DNA from: Gymnothorax reevesii
Lineage: Eukaryota > Chordata > Actinopteri > Anguilliformes > Muraenidae
Assembly (NCBI GenBank): GCA_029721435.1
Contig: CM056574.1
Coordinates: forward strand, 6,511,001-6,575,000
Direction of reading: 5' to 3'
Length of the DNA stretch: 64,000 nucleotides
A program made the position numbers and the translations under genes. Below, one piece after another: positions 1 to 11,600 of this stretch. Below the pieces are notes generated by a model. That model searched no databases. It saw only the letters and a program-made list of their open reading frames with translations, and was not told where the DNA came from. Every line of letters starts with the position of its first letter. The first letter of the stretch is position 1.

Positions 1-268
1 TCTTGATGTCGCGCAGGGCGATGAGGCCCCAGCCCTTGCCGGCAGTCTTGATGATCTTGGTGTCGGGGTACTGGCGTTTGGTGAAACCCTGGTTGTGGCA
101 GTGCTCGCCAGCCGGGCACACCTGCGGGTGGCACTCATACATCAGCATGCGGTTCAGGCACTCCGACTCGAACCCGCATGGCTTCTCGTCCGACGGCTTG
201 CAGTTGCACTTGGGGATCTCGGAGATGTCCGCCGTGTAGATCTGCACCCGGCCGTAGGGCTTGTTCAC
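1..268 (-). CDS. nsd2: nsd2 exon: AWS (pre-SET) domain and first SET residues
   Basis: The exon opens after a CAG acceptor at 269-270 with [19 protein letters not shown], followed by the zinc-binding AWS cysteines ([17 protein letters not shown], then [12 protein letters not shown]). It runs into [14 protein letters not shown] and [13 protein letters not shown], the first strand of the SET domain, where the window ends. AWS holds structural zinc ions needed for SET methyltransferase activity. The S-adenosylmethionine and lysine-channel residues are beyond position 1. Confidence 0.95.
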   Translation of the reverse strand, partial: MNKPYGRVQIYTADISEIPKCNCKPSDEKPCGFESECLNRMLMYECHPQVCPAGEHCHNQGFTKRQYPDTKIIKTAGKGWGLIALRDIK

Positions 269-3200
269 CTGCGGCACGCAAGACACGGTGCGTCAGGGCG
301 GTTGCGATGTATCGGGAGGGACAAAATATGCACACAACTGCTATGCAGTGACACGCTGCATTTACACCGAACGCGAAACAAAGTTTTCGCGCGACCAGAT
401 TACATTCAAAGTCAATGCAAAGACGTGAATACAGGTGAAGACGCTTGTTTGTACCGGGTGATGCAAATCACACGGGAGATGTGGCACAAAGCGACGTGAA
501 CGGTGCCACTACTAGAAATTCCCCTTGTGCCCAACGACAAAATATTCTTTTGCAAAAAATTTGCACAATGAGAGCAGTGTTCTGAATAGCATCATTGCTA
601 CTAGCCCCAACATTAGCTAGCTAGGCTACCTATCTTCATATTCACACCAGAGTTAGCTAGCTGCGTTTCTTGATTATGAAAATGGTAGCTACCTAACTAA
701 GTAGCAAGCAACCTAGCTGCTAACCCATGGATCTCCGTTTGACAATAAAAGTAGTGGCCTCACTCAACATTGCATATGACAACATTATCAGTTTTGTGAA
801 TATTTTTATTCTGAAGTTGGCACAATGTTCATAAAGTAAAATGTTTGCAACGTCAGCATAGCAACATTAGCGTCGCCATCTAGTTGATGATTTTTGGAGA
901 GTGCTGGAAGTACCGCTCCTTGAGTGTAAACAAGGCTCAAATGGCATTCCTATTGGTCAGCGGTGTGAATTCACGTGTCAATCCTCTGCCAGGTTGTTCT
1001 CCCATAGAAGCAAATGGGATCTTTGCGCGAATCAAGCAGAAGATCTTCAAAGCGAAACAAAAATGGTCCCGTGGTCAAACTCCCGTGAATAAAGCCAGGA
1101 GAAATTTTGCTTCGCGTTTAGTGGAAATGTGGCCGTAGAGGGGTAAATTGTAGGATTTTCATGTCATAATTCAAATAAATAATGGACAACCCATCTCTGT
1201 CCAAGTTTCCGAGCGAGGCACGGAAGTGTGTATGTTGACGACCCAGCAGAAGCCTGGAGCAGGTGCATCAGCTTCCAATCACCTCCCTTTCAAAGGGGGC
1301 GTGGCCAGGCGGGATCAGCTGATTCACCCGTGTGACCACCAGCTCACTCTGCAAGCTAAACCACCTAACTCAGATTTGCCCAGCAGAAAAAAGCTGTTAT
1401 GACCAATGAAGTATGTTCAGTTTACAGAATGAACCAACTTAAACCTGCTCAGAATTTTCCGCCAGGACAGACCGCAGTTGGCGGGACGCACCTTGATGTA
1501 TTTGTAAGGCGGAGGTTTGCGGTCGTTCTCCTGCGCTTCTTTGGCCTCGCGCTCCTGCTTGACTTCCCGGAAACGAGACTCCGCCTCCTGCAGAGCTAAA
1601 CGGACATACAGAGATCAATCAAACCCGGGGAACAGGGAGGTACTGCATCTTATAAAGTCCTAATACTAAAACCCAAACTAAAAAGTCCATTCAAAACCAA
1701 AAGTTCACCGAGGCAAAATGATATTATATTTGACTATAACAGTACATTCTTTACAATGAACAGACTACTACCCCACCACAGATTTATTTCCCCAAGATGC
1801 AGACGTGAAGTTTCCAATACGATTCTTATTGCTATTCTTCTCCTCCTGTTTTAGTGCCCATCGAGAAAGCCCTGCTGCCGATGAGCCCCATAGTCCCATA
1901 AGACGGCCTCTGTGAATTAGCCTCGAGCCACTGAGCAAATCCAGTCAGGAGAGACCTCCCCTAGTACACAGGGCTCACCATGAAATATCAGGTACGGCCC
2001 GCATCAGATCAAACTCCTGCAGGGGCCAGTCGGCCGTCGCAACAATGTGGCCTTAGGGTCCTTCCTCAAGAGCCCAACATCTGTATATAGCTTATTATGG
2101 CTAAAAGAGCCATAAAGATCCCCGCTGTGCTCTTTAGATTGTACATTACAGACAACCGAGATCAGAACTCGACCCTAGTCCACCCTCGTTTCCCTGGGGA
2201 CACAGCACACTGCCGCACAGTCGGCCGAGGTCTCACCGTTCCTGAAGACCTTCCCGATGCCGGTCTTCTGGTACTTGTTACCACGGTCCCCCTCCATGTA
2301 GGGGAACACCCGGCCCTGATGCGTCCAGAAGTAGTCTCTGGAACCAAAGAAGAAGACGGGGAACTCGCCGATCTCGTGCCGCAGGTGCTGGATGTTAGAG
2401 GGGATGGCGCGGGGGTGTCGAACTTCTGCGGGCCACCACCTGAACAGGAGAGGGTGAGGGAGAGAGGGAGGGAGGAGGGGTGGACAGAGAGAGATGCCTC
2501 TGAAATAATGTAGGAAATGAGCTCTACCACAACGGAAAAGTCCAGAAGCCAGAACCGAAGACTAAGGCTGAATCAGCTGTAATAATCAGCTCTTCAAAGC
2601 CAAATATTTCCCTGGATATTTTGAGCACAGGAACAGGAGTAGCTTTAGCACAGGGTGACTACATGCAACACCGGAACATGACTCATTTACAGAGGACCAG
2701 CAGAACGTCACTCCAGAAATGACTGAAGAAGAAGAGTGAAGACTGAGTGTGGCCCTCAGGAGCGGCCCTCGCCTCCTCACCTGTAGCTGCCCAGTTTCAC
2801 CCAGATGATGTCCCTGTACTTGGGTTTTTTGCCCGCACGGCAGTCATTGCAGTACCAGCTGCCGTCAGGCATGGCGATGTTGAGGCAGTCTGGGTGGAAG
2901 GCAGCAGGACAGGACTCGCAGCACAGCAGGCTGCCCCCTGCAGGTCAGACAGGAAAATAGCAGGAAACTCAGCGGCGCAACTCAGGAAGTGTCGTTTCCC
3001 TGAAATCAGCATCCCGGATGCCTTTCCTTGCCAATGTCAGATCTCTCCCAAACCCAGCTTAAGTAGCAGTCAATCCAGAATCATCTCTCTTTTACAGTAA
3101 CAAATGCAGCTGAAACAAGCCGAGTACACAGCAGGAGTACAGACACAGTCTGCAGTGCATCATGACTGAGCCTGTTCATTACAGCCCATTACATGAGGAA

Positions 3201-5594
3201 AAATCCTGCTTAATATATTAACCCTTAGAGCGCTAAATGCGGCCATTGTTGCTCAATGATGCAAGATATAAAAATCAAAACTGTTGAAAACCTATCATGC
3301 GGCAACTTGTTTGACACAGCTCCCGCAAGGAGCCACAATAGGCTTTCAACAGCACAAGATCATTAAATAGGGCAACGAAAAAAATTCAGTGCTTTAGATA
3401 TGTCTGTCATTGAATACTATAAAACTTCAAAAGTCAGTCAGAAAAAAAAAATATATTAATAAATTGATAATGGCTGGATGAGCTCATGGTGACATGCAGG
3501 GCTGCCCATGAGTTTCTTGATCTCTACAACCCTGAAGGTTTTCATACCTCAGCATTTAAACTCACCTCACTCAACAGCTACAGAATAATCAAAGTCCCTT
3601 ATTCAGAATTTGTAGTAATAACCTACAGCGGTGGTAGCTCATCAGGATCAGGGCAGGGAAGTTGTGATTATGAAACGGTTAAAGGAGGTCGGATTTTACT
3701 GCCTTGAAAATCTGACGCCTGGCCAGCCAGCAGATTACATCATAACCTGGCAGTTGCTAAAGAGCAGTTAGTTTCAGTATTGAAAGACGCAGCCGTCTGA
3801 GCGCGAGCAGTTCGCCCCGCACCCACAGCGGCCTCTGTCTGGCGGCCATTTTGTGCAGCTCTTCCAAGGTAAATAACCAACCAGCCAAGTTCTCCATTAC
3901 ACCATTGCCACACGTTCAGCACAGATCAAGTTCAGCCCCAAACAACGTACAATTTTGACTGAAGGTCTTCTGTGGTTAACTAAATTTAGTCCCCAAATAA
4001 TCGGAAAGCTTTAGTTCTTATTTTGATGTCCCAGGCTTTACTGCATTATGTGGGGAGCTGTCTGGCTGGGCACATGCATTCATTAGGTCTGAAAACTGAT
4101 GCTGACGCTTCATTATGTCAGCAAAACTTTGATTCATAGGGGATAGAGAATTACTACTTGACATTCATTTGCAATGCTTCTATAAAATCAAACTCCAATA
4201 CGTTATCAATGAAACATGCCAGCATAAATACATATGAAAATGTGCCACAATTGTCAAAAAATTAATAAATTGTGGTGAGAAACTCTGCTAATCTTGGTCA
4301 AAACGTATAAAACACATAGTTAAGCTGTCCCTAAAGCCACATTTCGGAAACCACACAATAAAAAAAAAATGCACGTTGAATGCACGCCACCCAGACATGA
4401 TCTAAACTAGCTGAAGTTGAACACGGACATCCTGCAGTCACATCCCTCCCTGACGGGCTTTTCAGGGAAAGAGTCCCTCATGTTTGGGAGCCGCCTACAG
4501 CAGACCGGCTCCAGGGCGGGATCTGTAGCGCACGCTGACCTTTGGAACACACAAAGCACCAGCTCACGTTGACGTGCGAGTGCTGGCTGTAGCCCTTCTT
4601 GGGGACGAAGTGGTTCGTACAGATGATGGCGTTCGGGGTGAGAGTCTCGCTACCTGCGGCGACGCACTGTTCTCCCGCGTGATAGGCCACCGGACACCTG
4701 ATGCAGCGCATCATCTTACCTGAGAGACAAACAGACCACAGATTACACAGGTCTCCGGTGCACTTCACATACAGGACAGGTGAAGTTTAGGTATAGGTCA
4801 AGTTAAAGGTGTAGGACAGGTGTAGTTTTGGGAGTAGGACAGGTGTAGTTTAGGAATAGGACAGGTGTAATTTCAGTGCAGGACAGGTGTAGTTTGGGAG
4901 TGTAGGACTGGGTGCAGAACAGGTGTAGTCTAGGTGCAGGACAGGTATAGTTCGGGTTCAGGACATGTGTAGTTTGAGTGTAGGACAGGTGGAGTTTAGG
5001 TACAGGACAGGTGTAGCCCCACCTTTTCTGGCTTTCGGCCGTGAGCGGGTGCTGTAGTGGCACGACAGACAGGTGTGCAGGGGGCAGCGGAAGCCCTTGG
5101 TCTCGAATACGGCGAGGGGGCTGAGCCGAGCGCAGGCCTCATGGTAAAACCGCCCGCAGTGCAGTACCGAGCAGCGCCTCACCTCTCCGTCCGACCGTTT
5201 GCAGGAGAAACAGGAGTGCAGCCCTGTCGCACCGAGAGTGGCGCTCAATACACAACTCACAGCCCAGGCACACATCATGCAGAAAAACACACACACACAC
5301 ACACATTACCTGAGGAACACTCTTTGCACAGCAGTTTGCCCTGAGGCCTGCAGCTGAGCCCCAGACACTGCAGGTGGAAAGTGCCACAACACTGCCCCTC
5401 ACAGGGCAGGAGGTCTTCTGCAGCCTCCTCACACACCTGTGCAGAGAGGATACAGCACTGAACACCACACACACACACACCTGTGCAGAGAGGATACAGC
5501 ACTGAACACCACACACACACACACACCTGTGCAGAGAGGATACAGCACTGAACACCACACACACACCTGTACAGAGAGGATACAGCACTGAACA

Positions 5595-5634
<40 letters not shown>

Positions 5635-8600
5635 CTGCAGGGAGAGGATACAGCACTGAACACAGCACATACACACACACACCTGTGCAGAGAGGATACA
5701 GCACTGAACACCACACATATACACACGCGCACGCACACGCACGCACACCTGTGCAGAGAGGATACAGCACTGAACACTACACACACACACCTGTACAGAG
5801 AGGATATAGCACTAAGCACCACACACACACACCCACCTGCACACACAGCAGAAGATGCAGACAGCACTCAGAGTACAGAGAAGGCAGAGAGTTCACACCT
5901 GAGCACACGGATCACACGGCCCGTCACACAGAGCTCAGCCTGACCTCACTCACAAGGCAAACGTTCTCCTTCCTCCCGACCCCGTTGCGTTCCCCCTTCC
6001 TGCTGCCGTGCGATTCGTCTGTGCTGTCACTGGGAGACTCCGCCCGCTGCTCTCGGAACACAAGCAAAAGGTTCATTCGCCACTCCCAAAACACTAGTCC
6101 CACCCACCCCGCAATCAACCATGCACCCCACACAGCCCCCCCCACTCCCTTCAGATCCACCCACTACATACTCCCCCACACCTACACTGCATTCCACCCC
6201 TCCCACTTCTCAAAGCCCCGCCCATTCCACAGTAAAAGCCCCACCTCCAGCTCCGGGCAGGGCAGGGCACGTCTCTTCCTGGGCGTCGGGTCAGGTGACC
6301 GAGCGCCTGCCGCGCGCCCCCTCTTCTTCAGTGGTTTTGACTCTAAGAGATGGGAACATAAGGGTGAAATACAGAACGTCACTTTAAAAAAACCCATTGA
6401 ACTGAAACCAAACCCTAAAATACACATTCACCACATTCAAGGACTCGAGAACAGATAGCCTCTCTAATGAGAAAAAAGAATACGGTGATAATGTTGAAAG
6501 AGTACAGGTTAAAACGAAAAGAACATGAAAGAAACTCAGTGAAATATCTGATGAACATCCGCGGCGAGTATGCATTTGGATTATCTTGAGCACAGAATAA
6601 AATTTGCAGCAGGTGCCAAGTAGATTTGAGTGAATATCCATCGAAATCCTGGCACCCCTGAGGTTCGGTTTCTGGTCCGAAAGTGCGCTCATTAGAATCG
6701 TACCGGAGGCGGGAGCTGAAGATGCCTTGGGTCGCCTCTTCTTACTCTCCGCAGCAGATTTTGTCACCAACTTGGTTTTGCCCGCAGTAGTGGAATCCGG
6801 CTGAGGACCCATAAACAGAGGGAGAATGATCTGGTCACGCAATCAATTAAACACTAGGCTTATGCCGTCGGAGGCAACGGCTGGGGGGTTTATCCCCGAA
6901 CACCCCCAATCCTCCAATTCCCCAATCCTTGAATAGACCTTGAATAGACTTTCATTTGAACTTAATTTCAGGTCAATCGGTCAAATGGTACCGAAGATAT
7001 GGCCAAATTGGTAATTTTCCATCATAAAGCGCCACTTGGCGGCAAAATATTGAACCGTACAGGTATGATGTCATCATGTGACACGTTGTGAGGTCATGAC
7101 CTTGCAGTTGCACATAGTTTCATGTCAATTGAAGAAATGGTTCCAAAGATATAGCAAAAATGGTGAATTTTATGTGACAAAGCTCCACCTTGTGTCAAAA
7201 TTTTGAACCAAACAGGTATAATGACATCGTGGGACACATCCTCAGGTCAGGACCTTTCATTTGCACTTGATTTGAGGTAAATCGGACAAATATTTCCAGA
7301 GATATGATAAAACCAGTGATTTTTTCAGTTTTTGGCCCCTGGTGGCCAATCTAGAAATTGTAAATTGTCCAAAATCGAATCAGTTCTTCCTCTTTATGAT
7401 ACCAACTTACAAAACCCAAAACCAGTGAAGCGGGCACGTTGTGTAAATCGTAAAAAAAAACAATGCAATGATTTGCAAATCCTTTTCCAGGTAATCCAGG
7501 TAATTTTTTTGCAAATATTAGCTCATTTGGAATTTGATGCCTGCAACATGTTTCAAAAAAGCTGGCACAAGTGGCAAAAAAGACAGAGAGAGTTGAGGAA
7601 TGCTCATCAAACACTTATTTGGAACATCCCACAGGTCGGTGAACGGGCTAATTGGGAACAGTTGGGTGCAATGACTGGGTATAAAAGCAGCTTCCCTGAA
7701 ATGCTCAGTCATTCACAAACAAAGATGGGGAGAGGGTCACCACTTAGTGAACAAATCCGTGAGCGGATTGTCAAACAGTTTAAAAACAACATTCCTCAAC
7801 AAGCTATTGCAAGAAATTTAGGGATTTCATCATCTACGGTCCGTAATATCGTCAAAAGGTTCAGAGAATCTGGAGAAATCACTGCACGTAAGCGACAAGG
7901 CCGAAAAACAACATTGAATGCCCGTGACCTTCGATCCCTCAGGCGGAACTGCATCAAAAACCGACATCAGTGTGTAAAGGACATCACCACATGGGCTCAG
8001 GAACACTTCAGAAAACCACTGTCAGTAACTACAGTTCGTCGCTACATCTGCAAGTGCAAGTTAATACTCTACAATGCAAAGCTAAAGCCATTTATCAACA
8101 GCACCCAGAAACGCCGCCAGCTTCGCTGGGCCCAAGCTCATCTAAGATGGACTGACGCAAAGTGGAAAAGTGTTCTGTGGTCTGACGAGTCCACATTTCA
8201 AATTGTTTTTGGAAACTGTGGACGTCCTGTCCTCCGGACCAAAGAGGAAAAGAACCATCCAGACTGTTATAGGCGCAAAGTTCAAAAGCCAGCATCTGTG
8301 ATGGTATGGGGGTGTATTAGTGCCCAAGGCATGGGCAACTTACACATGTGTGATGGCACCATTAATGCTGAAAGGTACATACAGGTTTTGGAGCAACATA
8401 TGTTGCCATCCAAGCAACGTCTTTTTCATGGACGCCCCTGCTTATTTCGGCAAGACAATCCCAAGCCACATACTGCACGTGTTACAACAACATGGGTCCG
8501 AAGTAAAAGAGTGTGGGTACTAGACTGGCCTGCCTGTAGTCCAGACCTGTCTCCCATTGAAAATGTGTAGCGCATTATGAAGCGTAAAATACGACAACGG

Positions 8601-11600
8601 AGACCCCGGACTGTTGAACAACTTAAGCTGTACATCAAGCAAGAATGGGAAAGAGTTCCACCTGAAAAGCTTCAAAAATTGGTCTCCTCAGTTCCCAAAC
8701 GTTTACTGAGTGTCGTTAAAAGGAAAGGCGATGTAACACAGTGGTAAAAAGGCCCCTGTGCCAACTTTTTTGGAATGTGTTGCTGCCTTTAAATTCTAAG
8801 TTAATGATTATTTACAAAAAAAAATAAATAAAGTTTCTCAGTTTGAACATTAAACATCTCGTCTTTGCAGTGTATTCAATAGAATAGAAGTTGAAAAGGA
8901 TTTGCAAATCATTGTATTCCGTTTTCATCTACGATTTACATAACGTGCCAACTTCACTGGTTTAGGGTTTTGTATATGCAAAACTTGGAATTTCTAATTT
9001 AAATATTATTGCAGTTATCGCGTTGCCACGTAGTGCGGCGGCAGCGGTCGGACCAAAAACATAATATATATAAAAAAACACCTCATGAATGACAAGAGGA
9101 AATGAGCCTCGTTTCGGGTGGCATGATCACCGAACGCAAGCGTCACCCAGCCAGAGGCGCTATTCACGCTCTGCAGTCCTGTTTAACAGGAGCCAACGTG
9201 TCACAACTACAGCTGAGAATTGTTTTCACGGTCATTTAATCTGCCAATTACTTTCACAATTAATTGATTATTTATTCTAGAAAATCACAAAAAATTGCAA
9301 AAACTGCAAATCATGATTTCACAGAGCCCACAGAAAATTCTCAGAATTGCTATGTTCATCAAATAGTCCTAAACCAGGTGACTCCTCATTTACCATAAAT
9401 AAAGAAAAGCCAAAAATCTTCACATTTAGGAAGCAAAACCAGCAAATATGACATTTTTGCTTGAAACATGACTGAAACTATTATAAAGATTTTAGTTCAG
9501 TTGATTAATCGAAACAGCTCTAATCACAAGAATATTCTACATCGAGCGTCTCTAACTGGTCTGCAAAGGGCCGAGGGGTTGCAGGTTTTCATTCTAAGTG
9601 AGCAGAGCCTGACCTGATAAAACTAATCACCTGTACTGAGATGGGTTGACCGCATTAGGTTTGCTTCTGTTTGGCTGGATTGAAATCTGCAGCCAATGGG
9701 CCCTTTAACAGACCAGTTGGACGCCCCTGATCTAGATGGTTCCACTAGTCGCTAGACTTCAGGGAGTAGAGATGCACAGAAAGGGTTAATTTCCACTATT
9801 CTGACCTTCAAACTGCTGCTGCCTACCTTCAGCCTTTTTTTGGGACTCGCCGCACGTTCTGGCGGCATCGGCCAATTCAGCGGTGTCGGCAATATCTGCT
9901 GCCACATCTTTATCCTTTTCGGTGCTGTTGAAGACAGGTTCAAATGTGAGGGGGGTGGGGTTTAAAAATTATATAAAAAAAAAAAAAGACAGAAATGGCA
10001 CTTGTAACAGTGGCAAAAACTCGCACCCAATGCAGCATGGATCAACGACTACAGGTCCAAGGAAGGTAGGTTTTCCACCCCCCTTTTATTTGGGAGTCAG
10101 GTGTAAAGACTTTTTGGTCAATCAGAAGCACAGATTGTTCAGTTAATTGGTCAATTATGAATGAAAAAGAAAAACCTGAGGCTGGATTTGGATCGGAGTA
10201 CAGATTTGCTGATCCTTGCTGTAGAGTAACCTGCTGGGATAAATTCAGGCCCATTTTATAGGTTCTCCAGGGCTCATGTTCAAACCCCCCCTTAACTGAG
10301 TGAGGTCATGATCATGTGATCAGGACGCTCAACAGAACGTTCTCGTGCTGAGGTCACAATCAGGACAGGTCACTCAGAGCAGTGGGCCTCTAGGACACTG
10401 ATGTTAAAACACATCCATGAGCTCTTTCATCATCTAATAACAGACAAACTGAAGGACGAGACAGTGAACACGTAACGCAAAGCTCATCACACACCGACCA
10501 TGGAGCATCAACCCAGAGACGACCACCGTTTCTTAAAACAACCCAGATAGCAAGCTCCTCCGCTCCGGATCTGCCGCGGTTCTGCCCCGGATCAGCTGGA
10601 GCCGGGACAGATCCGCGGCAGATCCGGAGCGGAGGAGCTTGCTATCTGGGAAAGCAAACGCACAATTACGTTTCACCTTTCGAGGCAGATTTTCTCTTCT
10701 CTTTCGCAGTCTCCTTCGCTGGGACGGGTTTGGGCCGGTCTGGGACCCCTGGGAGAGAGATTAAAATAAAATTAAAATACAAACAAGCTTCATGTTCTTA
10801 GATATTATTTTGGTAAGCTTTTCGTTTCTTGGACGGAAACGCAAACATAGGAATAACTCCGCTCCTTAGTTGAGGCAGACTGAGTGATGCGGCTGGTCAC
10901 CGGCAGTCAGGAAACGCGACATAAACCCAGAACTCCAATCAAAATTAAGCCGAGCTTATGCAGCACTTTTCTCACCGCGGAACGTTACACCGGCGACGGT
11001 GCATTTGGGGAGGTGACCCGGCCGTCACCAGCACAGTTCCTGCAGATCCCCTAGTCCTCGGGGCGCCTCGTGTCCGCCGCCATCATTAAAACCACAACTG
11101 CAATCTCAGTTTTAAAGAGTGGCCAATGTTTTCTGAATTGCAGTACCCATGATTGAGACGACCCTGTTCCCCTTCTAAAGGACATCACAACCGCAGCGGC
11201 CTCGCACGCCCTGTCGGCTCCACTGGCCATTCAAACTGTAGTTAACATTTAGAGCGCTGAAATATATTTTTAATAAATATACATTTAATTATCTTGCGCT
11301 GTTGAAAACCTATTATGTGACAACTTGTTTAAAAGAGCTCCCGTTGAACAAGTCGCCACAGCTTTGATTTTGATATCTTCTGTCATTGAGTAATAACATT
11401 TAGTGCTCTACAGGTTAGAGAATCAATTGGCTACTAATTATTAAAATTGTGGATATGTGGCGACTAAAAATAATCATTTATTCTGTAAATAATCATTCAA
11501 GGACAGAGCCATTTATAAGGAATCAACCCTGCATGGTGGCATTTTTGGTTTTTTTTTTGTGCGTTTGGTTCCAGGAAAAAAATTTTAATAGAGCTTTAAC

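Noticed and set aside
1020..1140. A further copy of the gcgaaacg palindromic MITE
   Set aside because: Only short blocks (gcgaaaca, gcttcgcgttta) match; too weak to call.
5139..5867. 242-codon Cys/Val-rich frame
   Set aside because: A read-through of the splice-acceptor minisatellite and exon 5310-5436 in a frame that is not the PHD frame.
9827..9924. Alternative frame with an Ala/Asp-rich stretch ([15 protein letters not shown])
   Set aside because: It is open, but its splice phase does not fit the neighbouring exons, while the PKRIKMWQQ frame does.
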